This document shows, piece after piece, positions 1-9,304 of a stretch of 64,000 bases of DNA; position 1 is the stretch's first letter, and each line of letters starts with the position of its first letter. Under the pieces are notes generated by a model. It ran no database searches. It was not told where the DNA came from and saw only the letters and a list, made by a program, of their open reading frames with translations. The position numbers and the translations under genes were made by a program. Source of the stretch: Hydractinia symbiolongicarpus. Taxonomy: Eukaryota; Cnidaria; Hydrozoa; Anthoathecata; Hydractiniidae. The stretch is taken from positions 27,285,001 through 27,349,000 of the forward strand of contig NC_079882.1 of assembly GCF_029227915.1 (NCBI RefSeq), in the 5' to 3' direction.

Positions 1-158
1 TCACCATACACTAGAGTCAACCTATCTTGGCCTGACCTATTTTTAGTCAGAAATTTTGAAGCCAGCCAGTCTTGGCTCTAGGTTATCCCGCGAGGCTTTC
101 ACCGTTGACTAGAATCAACCTATGTGGGCCTGACCTATTTTTAGTCAGAAAGTTTTAA
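1..158. repeat. Two tandem copies of a ~98-bp unit
   Basis: A block beginning tcacc at position 1 recurs from position 99. Both copies carry an actaga(g/a)tcaacctat core and a tgacctatttttagtcagaa core, about 98 bp apart. The repeat lies just upstream of the transposase gene. It may be subterminal repeat DNA of that element, but the element's left end would be outside the window. Confidence 0.7.
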
Positions 159-206
159 ACAAACCTGTCAAAATTTGTAGCATGTTGGTATAAATATAAG
201 TAAGGC

Positions 207-3200
207 ATGCGGAAGATTCTTTCCGTTCTCAACATGGCTTGCAAGAGCTTGAGAGAGCGTGTGGAGTTAGTTTTTGAAAACGAAAATTTTGATGAGCTAC
301 CTCAAATTTACGCCGAATTAAATAAAAAGTTTAAATGTAATTCTGTTTTGCCATCTACTGACGTGTTGCAAAAACAACTTACTTTTGGTTTTATCCAAAG
401 AAATTGCCATGCAGAATACTACCTTCCTGCCTATGTGAAAGCAAAGAAGGATGGTTGCGCAATTACGTTGAAGTGAGTTGTTTATGTTTATCTTTTGTTG
501 TTTCTATAATAGCTATGCGTTTTTGTTACTATGACCACTAACTATGCAGCTGAATATTGTCTTAAAAAAGATTATGAATAATCTTTGTTGTTTTAAAATG
601 TGCAAAGGTCATCTCAAATATGTCTTGCTTGTTCAGTTTCTTTTGTTGATGCATTCTTAGTTTATTTATATATTGAGCAAGTTGAATTTCATAAACAAAC
701 CTTTAATAGGCAGCAGTTTGGCAAAATGTGTAGTTAAAGTTTTAGAATAGCTAGCAATACCTATTTTTATTACAGGTCTCAGGTCAATGGAAATTGCCTG
801 TACAGTTCTATGGCGTTGTGTTTGTTTGGGAAAAATGTGATGGTTGACGACTTACGAATTCTTGTGTCAGTGGAGCTAATGATGAATGCTAGCTTTTACT
901 GTAAGCATCCTCTATTTTCTTCTATCCTTGCTCTTCCAGAAAGTCTCTTTAAATCTATGGAAGATATTCTCAATATGTCTGTCTGCAATTCTGCATTTAA
1001 CACAGACAAAAAACAAGAAGACTTAGTTAAGGAGGTAGCCATTTTAAATTTAGTAGATCGGAAATATTGTTCCTTTCTTGCTATGCTTGCTCTGTCATCT
1101 GTCACAAACAGGAATATATTTTCTTATTACCCAGATTATGGATGCAAAAAAGCTCAAATGTTGTTTAACCAATTAATAGAGCCTAGACAACCAAGCTCTG
1201 CTTTTGCTATTCACATTTTGTTTTGCTATGAGGGCTTACTTCCATCCAGAGAAAATTTTGCACCTAATCATTTCGTTCCAATTATTTTTAAGCAGATACA
1301 TAAACGCAAGTCAGGTTCAGCTGCGGACACAAAAGTTTTATCTCCTCCTGTGAAAAGGCAAACAAGGTTTTTTCCGGATGCACAGGCAACAGGGAAATTA
1401 TCTCTTGTAAAACCTGTGATTAAAGATAAACAGTTTAATTTCTTTCCTAATAAAGCTTCCTTTAACAATAAACTAACTGAAGATTATAAAGATAGTAACA
1501 ATAATAGCACATCTGCTGAAGATTTTAATAACAATGACAAAGCTTTAAATGATATTTCCTTTGCTACTGTTTTAAATTTTGAACATCAATATGACGTTGC
1601 CTCTTTCCTTTCTAAAGTTTCAGGTCTAAATGATAAAGGTGTACACAACCTAATCACCAATGTTTTTGTGCCCGATAAATCTTTTATTTTTCCTAAAAAA
1701 AGTGGGCGTTCCTTTCGGCATGAATGGCTAAAGACCTTTTTATGGCTTAAATATTCACCAACTTTGGATGGAGCATTTTGTTTGCCATGTATCCTTTTTG
1801 GTCACAAGGTTGCTAACAAAACTTCTAAGTTACAGAAATTGCTTTCTCAACCTTTTCGACATTGGCCAGCTGCCAAAAACTTTTTTAAACAACATGAAAC
1901 ATCAAAAAATGGTTTACATATTCAAACCAGCCTAACTTTTAGTGCATTTGTGAAGAATTTTTTAGGACAAACTCAACCAATCAGTGTAATCATAGATTCC
2001 AACTACAAAAAACAGGTTGCTGATAATCGAAAGTTCTTAACACCAATTGTTGACACCATAATTTTATGTGGTCGTGTTTGTATTCCTCTTCGTGGCCACA
2101 GGGATGATAGTAAATATCATCCTGAAGTTGGAAATTTTTCAACTGGTTCAACTGGCAATTTTATTGATCTTTTAAATTACAGAGTACGTGGTGGAGACAC
2201 AACCCTTGAAAATCATCTTCTAAAATGTAATAAGAATTCTTCTTATATTTCTAAAACTTCACAGAATGAAATAATTAATTGTTGTGCAGATATAATCACA
2301 GAAAATATTGTTTCTGAAGTTAAGAAAAACAAGTTTTTTACGATTATAGCTGATGAAGCATCAGATACATCCAATAAAGAGCAGTTATCATTAGTTTTAC
2401 GCTATGTAGATAGCAATTTTGACATTAAAGAAGATTTCATTCGATTTCTTCACTGTAAGGAAGGTTTATCTGGAAGTGCTCTTGCTTCCATTATTCTCAA
2501 AGCTCTAAGTGATGACCTAGTTCTAAATGTTCAAGACTGTAGAGGCCAGGGTTATGATGGGGCTGGCGCTGTGGCTGGTAGAATTAATGGTCTTTCTGCT
2601 CATATTTTGAGAATCAACAGGAAGGCTATTTATACTCATTGTCATAGTCATCGCCTCAACCTCTGTATATGTGCCTCTTGTTCAGTCCAAACAATTAGAA
2701 ATGTGCTTGATAACATAAAAGAGATATCCTATTTTTTTAATTTTTCCCAAGTAAGGGAAGACATGTTTGTGAAAAATATTAAATTGTATGCTCCTGATTC
2801 CTTAAAAAATAAGCTTAAGGATGTTTGTCGCACAAGGTGGATTGAACGTGTTGAAGGTATGGATACATTCCAAGAACTTTATGTCCCTCTTGTTTTCACT
2901 CTTGAGGAGATGTTTGTTCAAAGGCAATGCAATATTGACACATCATCAAAAGCCTTGTCCTTATATAAATTACTTACAAGTTTTGATTTTATTATTACAA
3001 TGGTAATTACTCGGTCTGTATTTGATATAACACTGCCAGTAACACGAATGCTTCAGAGCAAATCCAACGATATTTTTGAGGGACTTCATATGATTGATGC
3101 TCTTAAAAGTGCAGCCATGGCTACACGAAATTCAGTTGATGCCTACCATGAAATGTGGTATGAGAAAGCTGTATCTCTAGCTCAAAAAGTATGTGTTACT

Positions 3201-3818
3201 CCTACAAAACCTAGAACTTGTGGACGTCAAAAAAACAGATCTAACATTCCTGCTGAAAACATTTCGGATTATTTTAAAAGGACAACAACTATTCCAATGT
3301 TGGACCATTTAAATTCTGAATTGAAGTTACGTTTTGACATATCTACTGTGACTTCTTATCAGGGCTTGTCAATTATTCCATCTAAGATGATGTTTTTAGT
3401 TAGTAAACATGGTCTATTGGGATGGAAAGACAAGTTTACAGCTTTTTGTAGCTTTTATTCTGATGACATGCCAAACTTTTTAGCTCTTGATGCTGAGCTA
3501 GATCTCTGGCATAAGTACTGGGAGATGCAGGATAGTTATCCTGATAATATTTCAGCCACTCTTAAAGCAATTCCATCATTACAATTTGACAATTTGACTG
3601 TAGCCTTAAGAATTCTTGCCACATTACCAGTGACATCCTGCGAATGTGAACGCTCTTTCTCTGCAATGAGAAGGCTTAAGAACTACAATCGCAGTACAAT
3701 GGTGGCAGATAGGTTAAATGGCTTAGCTTTGTTACATATACACAAAGAATTTGTACCATCCACCTCATCAGTCATCAATAAGTTTGCTGTTAAAAACAGG
3801 AGATTGGATTTTAAGTAA
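207..3818 (+). CDS. hAT-family transposase with N-terminal OTU-like domain
   Basis: Two exons, 207..472 and 776..3818, join in phase (AA|G) to give about 1102 residues. The N-terminal third has an OTU-type cysteine-protease signature: NGNCLYSSMALCLFG with the candidate nucleophile Cys near residue 98, then a NHFVP segment with a candidate His near residue 250. Next comes a TTF-type zinc finger (FRHEWLKTFLWLKYS, a CLPC pair, then HW and H). The catalytic core follows as in DUF4371/ZMYM1-like transposases: IIADEASD, then CRGQGYDGAGAVAG, then HCHSHRLNLC and CRTRWIERVEGM. The C-terminus is a hAT dimerisation domain (TSCECERSFSAMRRLK). The frame is open throughout with no stop or frameshift, so this is either a recently active element or a domesticated gene. 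The upstream ATG at 207 is the first in frame. A TATAAATA lies at 189..196, close to the ATG. Terminal inverted repeats were not found; the left one may lie outside the window. Confidence 0.85.
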
Positions 3819-3897
3819 AATGTTTAAATCAATTATTTTTCTATGTAGCCTCAATATATACTCATATTGTTTATATCTAAAGTTAAAATTAACAAGT

Positions 3898-3903
3898 AAT
3901 AAA
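3898..3903 (+). terminator. Poly(A) signal AATAAA of the hAT gene
   Basis: AATAAA lies 80 nt after the stop codon in very AT-rich sequence. Further AATAAA-like hexamers follow, so the exact site is uncertain. Confidence 0.45.
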
Positions 3904-4974
3904 ATAAATAATATTGTTTCTTCCTTTTCTGAATAAATATATAAATATAAATAAATTTTAAAATAAAGTATAATTTTTTGTACAAATCCATACCTAAGAA
4001 ACTACTTTCTGTAATAAGTTTCATACTCAATATATTTCTCTCTCTCCTCTCCCCCCCCCCCCCTCCCCATTTTTGGTGATGACAAACCTGATTGATTCAA
4101 AATTGTCCCCGGGCTCAGTAGGCTCCGCTGACAGTACCTGGGTCAAGGAGTAACTAAGTCTTTTTTTTCCTTCTAAGCTTTCTCGAATGCTTAAATTTTA
4201 CGTGGTGGTGATGAAGGTGATGATAACGTTATGAATCCAATTACCTTCTTTTTAGTTTTTTTCATTTACCTTCTTACAGTAGTTATATACAGTACATTTG
4301 TTTTTGCGATGATGTGACAAAACAGCAAGCTGCAATGATAATACTTAACCCTCTGCAAATTTTACAATCATCATACGATGATGTAACAAAACAGCAAGCT
4401 GTAATGATAATACTCAACCCTCTGAAAATTTTACAATCATCATACGATGATGTGACAAAACAGCTAGCTGCAATGATAATTAATTCCTGTGCGTGCAGTT
4501 GACAGAGCCATTTCTTTACTTCCACTTTAACAATAACTTCTTTCTATAAATAAATTTTCCTTATTCCGGGCTCGGCCTGACTCCAGCCGACAGTACCTGG
4601 TTTCCGGAGCGGCATTATGACTGTCCATGTCGGGCTTAACGAACTATATTTTCATTCTATTTTTCGTTTGTCCTAGGCATGCTGACGAGCCCTGACATTG
4701 GGCGAAACAGTCTAAAAATGATTTATGCTAACGAAATACATTTAAGTTGTCATTCTTTTTCTATTTGAAGTGTTTATGCTGAGCTGCGGCGTTTATGAGA
4801 ATGTTTCGTTTCTGTTATCAAGGTCTAAAACGTCTGCATACGAGGTTGTTTTTTGTCCCCGTTTAAGCCTATTTCAGGGTTCGCAAAGCCCGTTTTAGCG
4901 AAAGCTTCTGGGGCTCCGCCCCTGACCACGCTTGGGGGGCTTACAGCGCCCCCCAAGACCCCCAGCTGTATATT
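3904..4974. other. Intergenic, repeat-bearing
   Basis: No supported gene. It contains a C-rich homopolymer near 4050, a repeated motif starting ccgggctc and ending cagtacctgg at 4109..4141 and again at 4566..4600, a 69-bp tandem repeat, and from about 4860 the start of a GC-rich repeat ending in a palindrome. Confidence 0.6.
4308..4482. repeat. 69-bp tandem repeat, about 2.5 copies
   Basis: Copies begin at 4308, 4377 and 4446, each starting gatgatgt(g/a)acaaaacagc, with about 90 percent identity. The period is exactly 69 bp. Because 69 is a multiple of three, short repetitive open frames appear on both strands; they are not taken as genes. Confidence 0.85.
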
Positions 4975-5029
4975 CAAATTTTCTTAGTAGGTCATGATGC
5001 TGCGCATCATGACCTACAAAGAAAATTTG
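4975..5029. repeat. Long near-perfect palindrome (26-bp arms, 3-nt loop)
   Basis: Arms 4975..5000 and 5004..5029 are inverted copies with one mismatch, around loop tgc. The palindrome is the right part of a GC-rich repeat (from about 4905) that also carries a cttggggggc...gcgccccccaag inverted repeat near 4930..4957. A ccgcccctg word occurs on both sides, near 4917 and 5037. The structure looks like the end of a small foldback transposon. It overlaps the 3' end of the minus-strand secreted-protein gene and contains that gene's stop codon. Confidence 0.85.
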
Positions 5030-6081
5030 CTAGATCCGCCCCTGGGTAACGTTGTATTTTGCGGCATATTTGTCGTAGCGGGTGAATCTTCCTTAGCTTC
5101 TGTGTTTTTTTCAGCTTCCAGTTTTACAGCTTCTGCAGCAGGAGCTAATCCATCGCCATTTTCCTTTTGTAAAGCCTTAACAGGATCGCTTGTTTTACCA
5201 TCTTCTTTTTCAGTTTCTGTATTTTGTTTTTCTTCTTTATTCAATAGTTTATTTTCGTTCTCTGGTGGATGTTCACCTTTAGTGTCAATTTCAACAGCTG
5301 AATTCGATGACTTATTCGAGTTGCCTTGCTCATTCAACTTCTCTTTTTCAACTTGATTATCATGCTTTAATTTATTCAATGCTTCCAAATTATCTTTTAG
5401 ATTTTTTTCAATTCTCGCAATTTCCTCACTTTTTGCGTCTAATAACTTTTCTTTCTCAACTTTTCCCGCGCCTGCATTTTCTAACAATGGATTTTGCAAT
5501 GCATCGACTGGAGACTGGATCGAGTTTACGCCTAATACCTGGTTTACACCTGTACTTGGTTGTGTCTGACTTGCCAATAGAGCTTGCTGATTTGCATTCG
5601 CAGGATTTAGTGGATTTGTATTCGCAGGATTCAGTGGATTTGTATTCACAGAATTCAGTGGATTTAAAACTCCAGCTATACCGTTATTATTTTTTAAGGA
5701 ACTTGCTACGCCATTTTCAAGAGCTTGGTTATTCTTGTTGACAACATTGTTCAAGTTGCTTATATCTGCTGATTTTAATTGACTTCTGTAAGTTGTAAAC
5801 TGCTTGGAGCCAGGTATGATTACACCATCATCTGTTAATTTCAAGTCCACTCCATTGCTATAATTGACGGTACTATCGCTATATTCGTTGTCAAAATTGT
5901 CTTTCTTCGAACCCGTCAAATGCAGATATAATCCGTCTTTATGTAACTCTATTTTCGACGACGACTCCCGCTTCTCTGGTGTGAGATGAAGCGCTGGACT
6001 TATTTTATATTCACATGTGACACTTAGAATTGCGCATGTGAGGACCAACTCAACTGTCAAAATATTCATACCATGTTTCAT
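5014..6081 (-). CDS. Secreted low-complexity protein with NPLNPANT repeats and coiled coil
   Basis: A single open frame of 355 residues; family not recognised. Two candidate starts exist (Met1 at 6081, Met5). Met5 gives the better signal peptide, with hydrophobic core ILTVELVLTCAILSVTC. The N-terminal part has short beta-like segments (SKIELHKDGLYLHLTG, GVDLKLTDDGVIIPG). The middle is Asn/Leu-rich with an eight-residue repeat (NPLN-PANT type, three to four copies). Then comes a charged, probably coiled-coil stretch (EKEKLLDAKSEEIARIEKN) and a Glu/Lys-rich tail. The final residues (about GGSSKFSL) are encoded inside the palindromic repeat at 4975..5029, so the present C-terminus may have been replaced or extended by an insertion. 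The real gene could also end by splicing, but I see no donor site. A matrix or mucus protein is possible; function unknown. Confidence 0.6.
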   Translation of the reverse strand: MKHGMNILTVELVLTCAILSVTCEYKISPALHLTPEKRESSSKIELHKDGLYLHLTGSKKDNFDNEYSDSTVNYSNGVDLKLTDDGVIIPGSKQFTTYRSQLKSADISNLNNVVNKNNQALENGVASSLKNNNGIAGVLNPLNSVNTNPLNPANTNPLNPANANQQALLASQTQPSTGVNQVLGVNSIQSPVDALQNPLLENAGAGKVEKEKLLDAKSEEIARIEKNLKDNLEALNKLKHDNQVEKEKLNEQGNSNKSSNSAVEIDTKGEHPPENENKLLNKEEKQNTETEKEDGKTSDPVKALQKENGDGLAPAAEAVKLEAEKNTEAKEDSPATTNMPQNTTLPRGGSSKFSL

Positions 6082-7170
6082 TATTTGTATTACTTCTTCT
6101 TGAGAGACATGTCACAAATCTTTTACTTTCAATCATACTGCACGCATTTTGTTTATTGTATTATCCCTCCCATTTATTTTTTAACAATCTAAGCAGTTTA
6201 TTTTTAATGAAACAATTTCAAAACAGATTTCATGCTGTTATTAGGCATTTGTTTCCAACTTACAGACCATTCTTTTAATATTAAATAAGAAAAATTAGGC
6301 CAGAAGGGGTCTGGGTATTAATTCGTGAACAGTCTGAATCTAGACAAAATTAAGCAATAAACAAAGTCGCTCATGCGTGCTCTGATATTATATTTATTTT
6401 TACGATAGCTAAAAAATCCAGTGAAATAGAATGGGTATAACCCAGGATATCTTAAACTCGTTTAGTTACCATAAAAGCTAAAATACCTCTAAAAAAGCGT
6501 AAAATTCATAAATTTATTTATATTTCGTTAGATATCCACAATCTATTATCGTATAATGTTTTGCGCAGCATAATTCACTACTTTTACTATTCGGTATCTT
6601 TCAACACAGCTAGAATAGAAAGCCATACCGTTTTTCACCTCTGTCGAATGATTGCATTAATTATTTAGAAAATTGAATAGAGAAATGACATTAGCATAAA
6701 AGTGTCTGTTTCAGGCTAATTTTCGGCATTTAACACACTATATCTCAAAAAGGCAATTAATTTTTTTGCATCCTCTTTTCGCACTCTATCCGGTGGTAGA
6801 CGTAGCTTTTTAGGTATCTTTTAATATTGTTAATTTTAAGATATATTGAAGTAAAATTTCCAACAACTGATTCCGTCGTTAGATGATCCGGGGTTAACTT
6901 TTAGGTATTCTTTTAAAAGTTAATCCCTCCCAAGAGCCCTGGATACAAGCATAATATAAACTTAAAGCCATGCATAAGAATTTTTTTTTTATTTAAGTGA
7001 TTTTCTGTGTAATGTGGCGGCAAGCTAAGATTAACAAAATTTGAAGAAATATTAAGATTGCGCATGCTCAATAACAAAATTGTGTGAAAGATCATTCAAG
7101 CGTAACTAATCGAACAATGTGTTCGGAAGGTTAACTTTACGAAGCTGTATGAAGTGCGCTTAAAACTAAT
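6082..7170. other. Intergenic region between divergent genes
   Basis: AT-rich sequence between two divergently transcribed genes (minus-strand secreted protein, plus-strand dickkopf), so it should hold both promoters. No TATA box at a convincing distance, no coding exon and no clear repeat was seen. Confidence 0.5.
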
Positions 7171-8992
7171 ATGGCGGTTGCGCGTTTCTTAATATTTCTC
7201 GTTATAACATTTATTCAAAAGGAGTCACTTTGTACTCCAATTAAAATACTTAACAATGGAGGAAACGATTTTTTTGATAACGTATTTCGTGGTCTTCGAG
7301 GCATGTTAGAAGACTCGAACATAGAGGATATAAACTTTCGAAACAAAACATCGCAAACAAATACTGTCGAAACGGATAAAGTCATCGAGTTACCAAATGG
7401 TATTGAGAAAATCGAAAAACTCGTACAAAAAGAATCTGCAAACGATACCAATAATAACGCTGAAAAAAAGTTGACAGAGTTCTTTAAATTTCCTAACCAC
7501 ACGATTCAGAAAGTCGAAAGAGAAGGAGACAATCTGGTTAAACGAGACGAATCCCAAGTAAGATTCTTAATATTTCGAATATCGGTTTACACTCGACGAT
7601 TTCTTTCGTGCCCAGCCTTGCGTAGCTCGATAAATTTGAAATTGACTTTTCCAATATTGTTGTGCAATTCTTACCGTTTCTTCATCTAGGTTGAATGTGT
7701 AGACTCGATAGATTGCAATTCTACCGCTTTCTGCGATAGATTCTCATACACATGTAAATCATGTCATACAGAGAGTGAGAGTTGTGGGAACGGTGAATCT
7801 TGCTGTCCTGGTCACACTTGCGATGAAGTTAGTAAAACTTGTAAAAAGTCAAAAGGTATTGTTATTGAGTACGCATACAACCTCGTTTCCAGGTCTAGGG
7901 TTGTGTTTTAAGAAAAAAATGAAACAGAGTTAGCCTATATTTAACGTTGTATACATTTTTTTACAAACTTTTAGGTGGAGAGGGACAACTCTGTTCTTCT
8001 ACGTCAGACTGCATAGACCACCACTGTTGCGCATTAAATAACAACGGCGATGGAGTTTGTCAACCATATTTAAAGGAGGGTGATGATTGTGGAAGCGACC
8101 CGTTTGCTTCATTATTTTCTCCACAAAAATCATATTATCAAGAAGCACTTTCTGGTTTACCGAACAGGTGTCCATGTGCATCTGGATTGTCTTGTCAAAA
8201 ACAGCAGTAAGTTTTGTTTTTAAACCTGGACTGTTACAACGCAAAAAGAATATTATATTGTGTTTAACTATAGTTTTACTATGATAAAGGCGAAAACCAG
8301 GTCTATACACAAAGAGTCCTTCGGTTGTCATAGGGATATATTCCAAATTTGATGTATTTTTTAGATCTTTCTTCTTCTTGGAATCTGAAGTGTGTACAAA
8401 GAAAGAAGAGAACAAGAGGAACCCGAAAATCGTTAAAATTAGTATCAGAAAGTTGTCCCCAGCCTTCTCATTTCACAGCGACGATGATCTTGATGGCTTC
8501 CCGCTTCCGGGGTTACTTTCGAACGAAAAGTCTGCGAAAAAAGAGAGAAAGACAAAAAAACATCGAAAAAGAAGAAAAATGAAAAGACGCAATCGGTATT
8601 TCTTAAAACCACAACTTTCAAGAAAAAGAAAAAATCGAAATAGAAAGATCAGCAAGCATCATTCTTTAAGTTCAAGAAGACACATTCCGTTTCCTTTTGC
8701 TGATATTATTCCTTCACTTCACGATGATGATTTTAATGATGATGATGATGATGATGATGATATGGATGATGACATTGATAATGATGAGGATGATGATATA
8801 TTCAGTCATCTTCCAATAAGAAGAAAAACTGGATTTGTAAATGAGATGGCCAATGACACTCCAATAAGACAGAAACGTGAGGACCTTGAAGATATTCACG
8901 AAGAAGCACGGGATTTAGTCCATGAAGCAGTTGATGGTGTTTTTGACAGTGTGATGAAGGGTATTATTGAAGCGTTAAAATACGGGATGTAA
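7171..8992 (+). CDS. DKK: Dickkopf-like secreted protein (Wnt antagonist family), extended C-terminus
   Basis: Four exons: 7171..7557, 7690..7855, 7975..8206 and 8365..8992 (about 470 residues). Exon 1 gives a signal peptide (ARFLIFLVITFIQKESLC) and an acidic pro-like region ending near VKRDESQ. Exon 2 encodes a ten-Cys domain matching dickkopf Cys-1 (ECVDSIDCNS, TCKSC, SCGNGESCCPGHTC). Exons 3-4 give the colipase-fold Cys-2 domain (LCSSTSDCIDHHCC, VCQPYLKEGDDC, RCPCASGLSC), with the tenth Cys in exon 4 (SEVC). The linker between the two domains is only a few residues, shorter than in vertebrate DKK1. Cys-2 carries an insertion after EGDDCGSDP. Exon 4 adds about 190 residues absent from usual dickkopfs: a Lys/Arg-rich block, an Asp run over a GAT microsatellite (about 8736..8762), and a helical end with a dibasic RQKRED site. 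Secreted; DKKs bind LRP5/6 co-receptors. The family call is firm; the exon 4 frame is less certain. Confidence 0.85.
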
Positions 8993-9245
8993 ACATGGAG
9001 AACGGTTTTGCACTCCCACGCAATGTGCTATTATTTTTTTAGAACGATGTATATTTTTCTGCATTGATGCGTACGCATTTTTTTTGTTCATGACAAGACT
9101 TTTTTTCCTTGCTTCTAAAACGTACCATTTACTTTCATAATTCCAAAAATTCCAACAAAAAATAACCTGGGAACAAAAAAACTACACAACGTAAAGTACG
9201 AAAATATATGAGTGACCAAAGAAAGAGAAATTAAGTGAAACAATT

Positions 9246-9251
9246 TTTATT
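9246..9251 (-). terminator. Poly(A) signal of the phytochelatin synthase gene
   Basis: TTTATT on the plus strand reads AATAAA on the minus strand, 54 nt after the minus-strand stop codon at 9305. Confidence 0.55.
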
Positions 9252-9259
9252 TACTTTTA

Positions 9260-9265
9260 AATAAA
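9260..9265 (+). terminator. Poly(A) signal of the dickkopf gene
   Basis: AATAAA lies 268 nt after the plus-strand stop codon. It is only 9 bp beyond the opposing gene's hexamer, so the two 3' untranslated regions probably overlap. Confidence 0.5.
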
Positions 9266-9304
9266 AGTTACAATAACAACGTTGATTATTTACAAGGTTT
9301 TTTG

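Noticed and set aside
4283-4525. Open frames on both strands over the 69-bp repeat
   Set aside because: The repeat period is divisible by three, which makes open frames automatic. There is no start context, signal or domain.
8349-8582. Alternative reading frame for dickkopf exon 4 (LKC in place of VC)
   Set aside because: It also offers a tenth Cys, but it does not match the phase-2 donor of exon 3 and ends early. The frame to 8992 is phase-consistent and longer.
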